Positions 1 through 5,482 of a DNA stretch of 5,482 bases are shown in pieces. Source of the DNA: JBEVEP01 sp040512755. Its GTDB lineage: Bacteria > Pseudomonadota > Alphaproteobacteria > Rhizobiales > Rhizobiaceae. A program made the translations under genes and the position numbers. How positions within the stretch are numbered: the stretch's first letter is position 1; every line of letters begins with the position of its first letter. The notes beneath the pieces are model-generated. The model did no database searches. It was not told the origin of the DNA and was given only the letters and a program-made list of their open reading frames with translations. The DNA is taken from NCBI GenBank assembly GCA_040512755.1, contig JBEVEP010000062.1:1-5482 (forward strand), read 5' to 3'.

Positions 1-1830
1 CCGGAGCTCGCCCCTTGGGGCCCGCTTCTCGACAGGCTGGAAGTGCCTCGCCTGTCCAGGATCGAGCTCGCCGCACGGGCGCGGTTCAGCGGAGCCACGT
101 TTCTCCAGGAACTCTCTGTCTCCGGCCTTGTGACGGAACCGGCCCTTCATCGGGCATTGGCCGAAGAACTAGGCGTCGAATTCCTCGACCATATCGAGCC
201 CGACAAGCTGGTTGTGAAGGATCGTGAGTGCCTGACGTTGCTTGGCCGGCCTATCGGTACCGCCCAGATCGGCTTACAGGACAAACAATCCATGAATGTT
301 CTCATGGATACCCGCCGCGTCGACATCGAAAGAATGAAGGACTGGTTGCAACGAGCGCCGGACTTGGCGAGTCGATTGAAAATAGCCCCGCCCTCCGTCT
401 TACGACGTGCGCTGTTCCAGCGTGGGGGTGCCATGCTGGCCAGCCTCGCAACGAACCGCCTTGGTGAGACGCATCCGAACTATTCCGCTCGCATCGTGGT
501 CAATGCCTGGCAAGGCTTCGTTTGCGGCGTCGCGGCAGTGGCATTTCCAGTTGCACTCATCGTCGCACCGGCCCAGACGATGTTCGGAGTCCACATATTC
601 TTCACCTTCTTTTTCTTGGCTTGTGTAGCGCTCAGGTTCGCCGCGACCGCAACTGCGCGACCCGCAGAACCCTTTCTGCCGAAAACATCGGAAGGCGACA
701 AAACGCCGACCTACTCCGTGCTGATCGCGCTCTACAAGGAAGCGGAAATCATTTCCGAATTGCTCGCCGCGCTCGATGCGCTTGTATGGCCGCGAAGCAA
801 ACTGGAGATTAAGCTGATATGCGAAGCCGACGACACTGAAACGCTGCAAGCTATTCGCGCCCACAAACTGCCTTCCGTGGTCGAGGTGATAGAGGTGCCG
901 GTTCATGGGCCGCGCACTAAGCCGAAGGCGCTTGCCTACGCCCTGCCCGCAACCAGCGGTGAATATGTGGTGCTCTACGACGCCGAGGACCGGCCGCATC
1001 CGCTCCAGCTTGTAGAGGCCTCGCAGCGATTCCGAGATGGCGGTCCGCGCCTTGCTTGCCTTCAGGCGCCACTCGAAATTTCCAACCGGGATCAAGGTCC
1101 AATGGCCCGCCTCTTCGCGTTCGAATATGCGGCCTTGTTCCGGGGCCTGCTTCCTTGGCTCGCGGCCCGCAGCCTGCTCCTGCCGTTGGGAGGCACGTCA
1201 AACCACTTCCGCAGAAGTGTGCTGGACGAGATCGGCGGCTGGGATCCTTACAATGTGACCGAGGATGCCGATCTTGGCCTGCGGCTGGCCCGATTTGGCT
1301 ATCGCGTCGAAACGATCCGATGTCCGACCTACGAAGACGCTCCGGAGGACCTGAAGACCTGGCTGCCCCAGCGTACTCGCTGGTTCAAGGGCTGGCTGCA
1401 AACCTGGCTCGTGCATATGCGCAACCCCAGGCTGGTTGCGGGTGATCTCGGCCTACGTTCTGTCGCAGTTTTGAATGTCCTTTTCGCGGGCATGTTGATA
1501 TCGGCCATCGCGAATCCCTTCCTTATTGCGTCGGCTGTCGTCCTCGCAGCCGATCTAGCTAAGGCGGGAGTGCCTGGCACGTTCAGCTCCGCGCTTCTCC
1601 TGATCGACGTGGCAAACATCTGCTGTGGCTATTTATCGTTCCTGCTGCTCGGTCGACAGACTCTCCGCCCAGAGGAGCGCAAAGGCTTCTGGAAAATCGT
1701 CCTGTTCACGCCAGTCTATTGGTTGATGATGTCGGTTGCGGGGTTGCGGTCTATCTACGACATCATCCGGCGGCCGCATCACTGGGAAAAGACGACGCAT
1801 CGTCGTTCCCGGTTTGCCGCCGACGCATAG
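1..1830 (+). CDS. Family 2 glycosyltransferase, membrane-bound, with MshEN-like N-terminal domain (5' end outside window)
   Basis: This probably transfers a sugar from a nucleotide-sugar donor to a surface polysaccharide or glycolipid at the inner membrane; donor and acceptor cannot be told. Residues are counted from an in-frame GTG at 43. Residues 12-125 resemble the MshEN domain of type II secretion/pilus ATPases (LxxxG, then Leu35 and Leu39, then LGVEFLD). Hydrophobic segments lie at about 152-175 and 179-202. The catalytic domain (223-455) has EADD at 261-264, the DxD-like DAED at 313-316, LGGTSNHF at 382-389, the TED base motif at 406-408 and QRTRW at 443-447. This set is typical of cellulose-synthase-like GT2 enzymes. 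Further membrane segments lie at about 474-505, 514-537 and 548-570, then HHWEKTTH. The frame is open from base 1 without an ATG, and the GTG at 43 has no convincing Shine-Dalgarno, so I treat the gene as cut by the window edge. It is convergent with the thioesterase. The GT2 call is firm; the MshEN call is moderate. Confidence 0.9.
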   Translation, partial: PELAPWGPLLDRLEVPRLSRIELAARARFSGATFLQELSVSGLVTEPALHRALAEELGVEFLDHIEPDKLVVKDRECLTLLGRPIGTAQIGLQDKQSMNVLMDTRRVDIERMKDWLQRAPDLASRLKIAPPSVLRRALFQRGGAMLASLATNRLGETHPNYSARIVVNAWQGFVCGVAAVAFPVALIVAPAQTMFGVHIFFTFFFLACVALRFAATATARPAEPFLPKTSEGDKTPTYSVLIALYKEAEIISELLAALDALVWPRSKLEIKLICEADDTETLQAIRAHKLPSVVEVIEVPVHGPRTKPKALAYALPATSGEYVVLYDAEDRPHPLQLVEASQRFRDGGPRLACLQAPLEISNRDQGPMARLFAFEYAALFRGLLPWLAARSLLLPLGGTSNHFRRSVLDEIGGWDPYNVTEDADLGLRLARFGYRVETIRCPTYEDAPEDLKTWLPQRTRWFKGWLQTWLVHMRNPRLVAGDLGLRSVAVLNVLFAGMLISAIANPFLIASAVVLAADLAKAGVPGTFSSALLLIDVANICCGYLSFLLLGRQTLRPEERKGFWKIVLFTPVYWLMMSVAGLRSIYDIIRRPHHWEKTTHRRSRFAADA

Positions 1831-1836
1831 ATACTT

Positions 1837-1953
1837 GGCGCTAGAGAAATTCCAGGAAAAGTGGGACCGGTTTTCCGTCCGGAATTGCGTTAAAACAAAG
1901 AGTTAGAGCGGTTCAGCGATTCATCAAACACTAAACCGCTCCAATCTAGCGCC
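1837..1953. repeat. Nested palindromic intergenic repeat of rhizobial type, between convergent genes
   Basis: The element is bounded by a perfect 9-base inverted repeat, GGCGCTAGA at 1837-1845 and TCTAGCGCC at 1945-1953. Inside are two hairpins. The first pairs AATTCC (1848-1853) and GGAAAA (1855-1860) with TTTTCC (1871-1876) and GGAATT (1881-1886). The second pairs GAGCGGTT (1906-1913) with AACCGCTC (1934-1941). From memory, sequences like the first hairpin followed by AAAACAAAGAG and AGAGCGGTT recur in many rhizobial intergenic regions; this was not checked by a search. It fills nearly the whole gap between the two convergent genes, and its right arm ends on the first base of the thioesterase stop codon triplet as read on the plus strand. 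Neither hairpin has a clear following T-run, so a classical terminator is not shown, although the position suits a bidirectional end of transcription. Confidence 0.7.
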
Positions 1954-2495
1954 TACTGGGTTTTGGCCACCTGCCTCAGCTTGCCGTGCGAGGACATGAA
2001 CATCCGCTCCGCTTCCGTGGCTGGGCGAGGCGCAACAGCATGACCGAGTGCGGAAAGCACCTCGTCGATTTTCAGGAAGCTGCGGTTGCGACGGTCATAA
2101 ATGCCGGCAGTCGTCATGATCAGCGCTGCTGTCGTTCCACCTTCGAGGACGAAGCGATGGCGGCCGATAATCTGGGTGTCCTCCCAGGTCTCCAGCGTTG
2201 AAATCACGTCGAATTTCCGCCAAAGCCGAATTTCGCGAGCATAAACCGACTGTAGTCCTCCCATCATCGGCGCCCAGCCGTTCTTGCGGGCAAGCGCGAG
2301 AAGACCGCCGCGCATGAAGATATCGATGCGCCCGATGTCAGCCAGCATCATATAGCGCGCATTGTTGAGGTGGAGGTTGGAATCGATATCGCTCGGCAGG
2401 CAGCGAAACGTCAGCCGGCTTTCCTCGCCCAGGCGGTAGCGGCCGCGGCTGCGGGCTGTGAGTACCGTTCGGAAAAGACGCGCCCAGACGTACAT
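1953..2495 (-). CDS. THEM6-like acyl-CoA thioesterase family protein (hotdog fold, 4HBT_2)
   Basis: A cytoplasmic protein of 180 residues of the 4-hydroxybenzoyl-CoA thioesterase-like superfamily, probably hydrolysing an acyl-CoA; the substrate is unknown. The diagnostic stretch is DIDSNLHLNNARY at residues 36-48 (D-x-D-x-x-x-H-x-N-N), where the family's catalytic Asp and the helix-capping HxNN lie. It is followed by a long helix and then strands (about residues 78-140) consistent with a single hotdog domain. The N-terminus MYVWARLFRTV matches the way THEM6-like bacterial proteins usually begin, so I prefer the ATG at 2495. The frame also extends 13 codons to a TTG at 2534, and the added residues look unlike the family. 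Neither start has a strong ribosome binding site. The gene is about 240 bases downstream of fadB in the same direction, so it could be a distal member of the fad transcript or have its own promoter; none is evident. The family call is firm; the thioesterase activity is inferred. Confidence 0.82.
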   Translation of the reverse strand: MYVWARLFRTVLTARSRGRYRLGEESRLTFRCLPSDIDSNLHLNNARYMMLADIGRIDIFMRGGLLALARKNGWAPMMGGLQSVYAREIRLWRKFDVISTLETWEDTQIIGRHRFVLEGGTTAALIMTTAGIYDRRNRSFLKIDEVLSALGHAVAPRPATEAERMFMSSHGKLRQVAKTQ

Positions 2496-2547
2496 TGGAA
2501 TGTTCGAGCTCTCGGATTGCGCGGTTGGCGCCAAGTCTTCTTCATAT

Positions 2548-2680
2548 CCCCCTCACCCGGCTCGAGCTTCCACCTAGCCACCCTTACCCCAGCGGAGAAG
2601 AGGTCGCCGGCCACACTGCCGCACGTCTCTTCTCCCCAGCGGGGAGAAAATGGCCGAGCAGAGCGAGGCCGGACGAGAGG
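2548..2680. repeat. RIME-like palindromic intergenic element
   Basis: This element lies in the roughly 240-base gap between fadB and the thioesterase. It has imperfect terminal inverted repeats: CCCCTCACCCGGCT (2549-2562) against GGCCGGACGAGAGG (2667-2680), pairing at 10 of 14 positions. Inside, GGAGAAGAG (2594-2602) can pair with CTCTTCTCC (2627-2635). Alternatively, TTCTCCCC (2630-2637) pairs perfectly with GGGGAGAA (2641-2648) over a 3-base loop. The two pairings share bases and are mutually exclusive. A CCCCAGCGG-GAGAA block occurs twice (2587-2599 and 2634-2648). The size, the CCCCTCA-C-CGG ends and the CTTCTCCCC core match what I recall of the Rhizobium-specific intergenic mosaic elements (RIME); the assignment was made by eye. 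Neither the remainder of the gap (2681-2736) nor the stretch from 2496 to 2547 shows a promoter or gene I can support. Confidence 0.65.
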
Positions 2681-2736
2681 CCGTTGCGCTATGCGATTCC
2701 CCTGCCCGGCACTGAGGGAAGAACTCCTTACGCCGA

Positions 2737-4956
2737 CTATGCCGCGTCCTTCGTCTGTTCCTTCCCGTAGGGATCGAAACGCTCGTAGAAAGTGTCGCCC
2801 TTTTCCGCCATGTCGAGAAGCAGCTTCGGCGACTTGAATTGCGCACCAAACTTCTTCTGCAGGGTCTTGGCGGATTTGACGAAAGCCTTCGCGCCGATGC
2901 CGTCGATGTAGGAAAGCGCACCGCCAGTATAGGGGGCGAACCCGAAGGCGAGGATCGAGCCGACGTCGGCCTCGCGCGGGTCGGTGACGATGCCCTCCTC
3001 CATCACGCGCGCCGCTTCAAGGGCAATCGTATAGAGGAAGCGCTGCTTCAGTTCCTCGACATCGACCTTGTCAGCGTCCAGTTGCGGATAGAGATCCTTG
3101 AGACCCGGCCACAGATGCTTCTTGGCCGGCTTTGCCGGATAGTCGTAGAAGCCCTTGCTGTTCTTGCGGCCATGCCGGCCATGCGTGTCGACCATCGTGT
3201 TGATGAGCTCCATCTGGCCGGCGTCCACGGCCTTCTCGCCGAGGTCGCGGATCGTCTGCTTGAAGATCTTTTGCGCCAGGTCGATTGCCGTTTCATCGGT
3301 CAGGGCGAGCGGTCCAACCGGCATGCCGGCCATTCTCGCGGCGTTCTCGATCATCGCCGCCGGTACGCCCTCGATCACCATCTGATAGGCTTCCGACATA
3401 TAGCGCAGGACACAGCGATTGACGTAGAAGCCGCGCGTGTCGTTGACGACGATCGGCGTCTTCCTGATTGCACGGACGTAGTCGATCGCAACAGCGAGCG
3501 CCTTGTCGCCAGTCTTCTTGCCGAGGATGATTTCGACCAGCAGCATCTTGTCGACCGGTGAGAAGAAGTGGATGCCGACGAAGTTCTTCGGGCGCGCAGA
3601 GTTCTTCGCCAGCGACGTGATCGGGATCGTCGACGTGTTGGAGGCAAAGACGGCAGACGGCTTCAGCACGGCCTCGGCCTTTTCCGTCGCGCTTTTCTTG
3701 ACCTCGGAATCCTCGAAGACAGCTTCGACAACGAGATCGCAGCCCTCGAGCGCCGCATAGTCGGCAGTGGGTGTGATCAGCGAAAGCAGCCTGTCCTTGT
3801 CCGCCGCCGTTGCGCGGCCCTTCTTGACCTGCTCGGAGATCAGGCTTTCGGAGTGCGCCTTGCCCTTTTCGGCTGATTCCAGGTCACGGTCGAGCAACAC
3901 GACGGGGATGCCTGCCTGTGCTGTCACATAGGCGACCCCGGCGCCCATGAAGCCGGCGCCGAGGATGCCGACTTTCCTAAACTTGGTGTCCGCCACGCCC
4001 GCAGGCCGCCGTGCGCCCTTGTTGAGCTCCTGCAGCGAGACAAAAAGCGAGCGGATCATCGCCGCTGCTTCCTTTGTCTGCAGGATCTGCGTGAAGTAGC
4101 GTTGCTCGATCCTGAGTCCGGTGTCGAACGGCACGAGGAGGCCCTCGTAGACGCATTTCAGAATGGCTGCCGCCGCAGGATAGTTGCCATAGGTCTCGCG
4201 GCGCAGGATCGCGATCGCAGGCGGCCACAGATTGGCGCCCGCAGCCGAATAGACCGGACCGCCGGGCAACTTGAAGCCTTTCTCGTCCCAGGGCTGGACT
4301 GGTTTCAGGCCATTCCTGATCATGGCTTTCGCGGTTTCCACAAGCTGGGCCGGCTCAGCGACCTCGTGGATGAGACCCATGGATTTTGCCTTTTGCGGCA
4401 CAAGATTGCGGCCGGATGTCAGCATTTCCAAAGCGCCCTGCGTGTCCGTGAGCCGGGCAACGCGCTGGGTCCCGCCAGCGCCGGGGAATAGGCCCACCTT
4501 CACCTCAGGCAACGCCATCTTTACCCTGTCGGAATTCGCGGCGACCCGGCCGTGGCAGGCGAGCGATAATTCGAACGAGCCGCCCATGCAGGTGCCGTTG
4601 ATCGCGGATACCCAAGGCTTGCCGCACGTCTCCAGCTTGCGGAACAGCCATGTCATGCGCCCGACATTGTCGAACAGGAAGCGGACGGCCTTTTCCTCGC
4701 CCTTGCTCTTCTCTGCCTCGAAAAGGTCGAGCATCCGACGCATCATGGTGAGGTCAGCGCCACCCGAGAAAGTCTCCTTGCCGGAGGTGATGACAGCGCC
4801 CTTGATCGCAGCATCGGCTGTCACCTGATCGACAACCTTGTCGAGCTCTTCGAGAACGCTCTCGTTGAAGACGTTCATCGACTTGCCGGGCATATCCCAG
4901 GTAACCAGCGCGATGCCGTCCGCATCGACCTCAATTGTGAAATTCTTGTAGCTCAT
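2737..4956 (-). CDS. fadB: Multifunctional fatty acid oxidation protein: enoyl-CoA hydratase / 3-hydroxyacyl-CoA dehydrogenase
   Basis: This is the alpha subunit of the beta-oxidation complex. It hydrates trans-2-enoyl-CoA and then oxidises L-3-hydroxyacyl-CoA with NAD+, handing 3-ketoacyl-CoA to the thiolase FadA. At 739 residues it has the usual family length. The crotonase domain (about 5-200) has the oxyanion-hole segment FSGGADL at 63-69, GTCMGGSFE at 121-129 and LPEVKVG at 149-155; Glu129 and Glu151 align with the two catalytic glutamates. The NAD-binding domain (about 327-507) has the Rossmann motif GAGFMG at 333-338 with an acidic Asp356. The dehydrogenase His463 lies in GIHFFSP and its likely partner is Glu475. 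Two C-terminal 3HCDH domains follow (about 508-607 and 635-722, with FGFAPYTGG at 671-679). The wording SFELSLACHGRVA is closer to FadJ than to E. coli FadB. The ATG at 4956 follows GGGAG at a 6-base spacing and overlaps the upstream YciI-like stop by four bases, indicating coupling. Confidence 0.96.
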   Translation of the reverse strand: MSYKNFTIEVDADGIALVTWDMPGKSMNVFNESVLEELDKVVDQVTADAAIKGAVITSGKETFSGGADLTMMRRMLDLFEAEKSKGEEKAVRFLFDNVGRMTWLFRKLETCGKPWVSAINGTCMGGSFELSLACHGRVAANSDRVKMALPEVKVGLFPGAGGTQRVARLTDTQGALEMLTSGRNLVPQKAKSMGLIHEVAEPAQLVETAKAMIRNGLKPVQPWDEKGFKLPGGPVYSAAGANLWPPAIAILRRETYGNYPAAAAILKCVYEGLLVPFDTGLRIEQRYFTQILQTKEAAAMIRSLFVSLQELNKGARRPAGVADTKFRKVGILGAGFMGAGVAYVTAQAGIPVVLLDRDLESAEKGKAHSESLISEQVKKGRATAADKDRLLSLITPTADYAALEGCDLVVEAVFEDSEVKKSATEKAEAVLKPSAVFASNTSTIPITSLAKNSARPKNFVGIHFFSPVDKMLLVEIILGKKTGDKALAVAIDYVRAIRKTPIVVNDTRGFYVNRCVLRYMSEAYQMVIEGVPAAMIENAARMAGMPVGPLALTDETAIDLAQKIFKQTIRDLGEKAVDAGQMELINTMVDTHGRHGRKNSKGFYDYPAKPAKKHLWPGLKDLYPQLDADKVDVEELKQRFLYTIALEAARVMEEGIVTDPREADVGSILAFGFAPYTGGALSYIDGIGAKAFVKSAKTLQKKFGAQFKSPKLLLDMAEKGDTFYERFDPYGKEQTKDAA

Positions 4957-5327
4957 CGGGAACTCCCGTTTTCGGAAAGTGCTGTCCAGGTCTCCGGACC
5001 CGCATGGACGGCAAGGTTGAACTTGTGGAGGCGCACGCTCATGACGCCGGCAACGACCGCCGGATCGGCGGCGACGAATCTTTCCGCTTCATCACGCGAC
5101 GCCGCGAGAAAGATGCCGATCCCCATGACATCGGGCGCCATGTGGCCGTTAGCCTCGTATTCGTCCGAGCGTCCGGCCAAGAGCATATTGCCCGCGGCTC
5201 CCTCACGTTGAAGCATCTCGAAATGGGCGCGGACCGCCTGCCTTTCAGCATCCGTCCAGTTGGCGGGATCGCGAAGATCCTCGCGCAGCGACAGGATGAG
5301 CATGAAGGGCGTGCGGCCGCCGAACAT
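4953..5327 (-). CDS. YciI-like small protein between fadA and fadB
   Basis: A small cytoplasmic protein of 124 residues of the YciI-like ferredoxin-like (dimeric alpha/beta barrel) family. No certain biochemical role is known for most members. Visible hallmarks are the first strand MLILSLRE (9-16), VRAHFEML (32-39) with His35 in the position of the conserved family histidine, GNMLLAGRSDE (46-56), the strand GIGIFLA (69-75), the helix DEAERFVAADP (79-89) and the closing strand VRLHKFNLAV (98-107). I chose the ATG at 5327 because it shares its first base with the TGA of fadA (TGATG), the mark of coupled translation. An ATG at 5303 would give a protein starting at the first strand and cannot be excluded. 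A longer reading from 5375 would run through fadA and is unlikely. Its stop overlaps the fadB ATG by four bases (ATGA). The context suggests a job linked to acyl-CoA metabolism, for example handling a side product, but this is inference only. Confidence 0.85.
   Translation of the reverse strand: MFGGRTPFMLILSLREDLRDPANWTDAERQAVRAHFEMLQREGAAGNMLLAGRSDEYEANGHMAPDVMGIGIFLAASRDEAERFVAADPAVVAGVMSVRLHKFNLAVHAGPETWTALSENGSSR
4963..4967 (-). promoter_or_regulatory. Shine-Dalgarno of fadB, inside a short inverted repeat
   Basis: On the minus strand GGGAG lies six bases before the fadB ATG, inside the last codons of the YciI-like gene. This fixes the fadB start at 4956. The site overlaps a 5-base inverted repeat, CGGGA (4957-4961) with TCCCG (4964-4968). 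Its two-base loop is too tight for a stable hairpin, so it may be chance. Confidence 0.65.
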
Positions 5328-5482
5328 CAGACACGCTCTATGATGGTGGCGGTGCCCATGCCCGCGCCGATACACAGCGTGATCAGAGCGGTGTTCAGAT
5401 CGCGGCGCTCGAGTTCATCAAGCACGGTGCCGAAGATCATGGCGCCGGTCGCACCGAGCGGGTGGCCCATTGCGATGGCGCC
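5327..5482 (-). CDS. fadA: 3-ketoacyl-CoA / acetyl-CoA acyltransferase (thiolase), C-terminal part only
   Basis: These are the last 51 residues of a thiolase, the beta subunit that cleaves 3-ketoacyl-CoA with CoA to acetyl-CoA and a shortened acyl-CoA. The rest lies beyond the right edge of the window. The fragment begins GAIAMGHPLGATGAM, which contains the catalytic histidine motif GHPxGATG (His at fragment residue 7). It ends TLCIGAGMGTATIIERV, whose Cys37 is the second catalytic cysteine of the thiolase C-terminal loop. The nucleophilic cysteine of the N-terminal half is not in the window. The stop is TGA at 5329-5327 and shares a base with the start of the YciI-like gene. The gene order fadA, YciI-like gene, fadB is the reverse of the E. 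coli fadBA order. The thiolase call is certain; the assignment to FadA rather than a biosynthetic thiolase rests on the adjacent fadB. Confidence 0.93.
   Translation of the reverse strand, partial: GAIAMGHPLGATGAMIFGTVLDELERRDLNTALITLCIGAGMGTATIIERV

Noticed and set aside
400..1095. Open reading frame of 231 codons on the minus strand inside the glycosyltransferase gene
   Set aside because: It lies entirely antisense to a gene with clear GT2 motifs. Its translation is Arg-, Gly- and His-rich with no recognisable domain, as expected of a shadow frame in GC-rich DNA.
2411..2614. Minus-strand ATG at 2545 after a G-rich stretch, in a different frame from the thioesterase
   Set aside because: The purine run is too close to the ATG, and the product is a compositionally biased peptide overlapping the thioesterase start. 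I see no sign of a frameshift joining the two.
2630..2648. Perfect 8-base stem considered as a rho-independent terminator for fadB
   Set aside because: On the minus strand the stem is followed by AGAGACG rather than a T-run, so it is recorded as part of the RIME-like repeat and not as a terminator.
2370..2837. Open reading frame of 155 codons on the plus strand across the thioesterase 5' end, the repeat and the fadB 3' end
   Set aside because: It spans two real genes in antisense and the palindromic element. Its composition is low-complexity Arg/Pro/Ser and it has no ribosome binding site or domain.
2839..3561. Open reading frame of 240 codons on the plus strand inside fadB
   Set aside because: It is antisense to the conserved dehydrogenase domains of FadB. 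It shows no known motif, and its openness follows from the codon bias of fadB.
4271..4828. Open reading frame of 185 codons on the plus strand inside fadB
   Set aside because: It is antisense to the hydratase domain with its catalytic residues intact, and the translation has no family resemblance.
5328..5375. Longer N-terminus for the YciI-like protein starting at 5375
   Set aside because: The added residues (His/Arg-rich) come from reading the end of fadA in another frame. The coupled ATG at 5327 explains the start better.

Overview
The window is GC-rich and densely coding. It looks like the chromosome of an alphaproteobacterium of the rhizobial group (Rhizobium/Sinorhizobium/Agrobacterium-like). 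That placement is an inference from protein style, codon use and two intergenic palindromic elements of the kind scattered through rhizobial genomes. No species is claimed. There are no tRNA or rRNA genes, no CRISPR array, and no transposase or phage genes.

Layout. Positions 1-1830 (+) hold most of a membrane glycosyltransferase of family 2. Its reading frame is already open at base 1, so the true start is probably outside the window. It carries an N-terminal domain resembling MshEN (the type II secretion ATPase N-terminal domain), then membrane helices, the GT-A catalytic domain, and more helices. It ends facing a minus-strand gene, and the 122-base gap between them is almost filled by a nested palindromic repeat (1837-1953). 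All remaining genes are on the minus strand. In transcription order they are: the 3' end of a thiolase (fadA, 5482-5327), a YciI-like small protein (5327-4953), the multifunctional beta-oxidation protein FadB (4956-2737), a gap of about 240 bases holding a RIME-like repeat (2548-2680), and a THEM6-like hotdog-fold thioesterase (2495-1953).

How the genes work together. FadA and FadB together provide hydration, dehydrogenation and thiolysis in fatty acid beta-oxidation. The YciI-like gene overlaps fadA by one base (TGATG) and fadB by four bases (ATGA), so the three are almost certainly one translationally coupled operon. The thioesterase lies downstream in the same direction and may be read through at low level. 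An acyl-CoA thioesterase fits the same acyl-CoA pool. The glycosyltransferase is a separate, convergent unit, probably concerned with a surface polysaccharide or glycolipid.

No clearly new multi-gene system is visible. The points most worth a second look are the YciI-like protein wedged between fadA and fadB, the MshEN-like domain fused to the glycosyltransferase, and the two structured repeats at gene boundaries.
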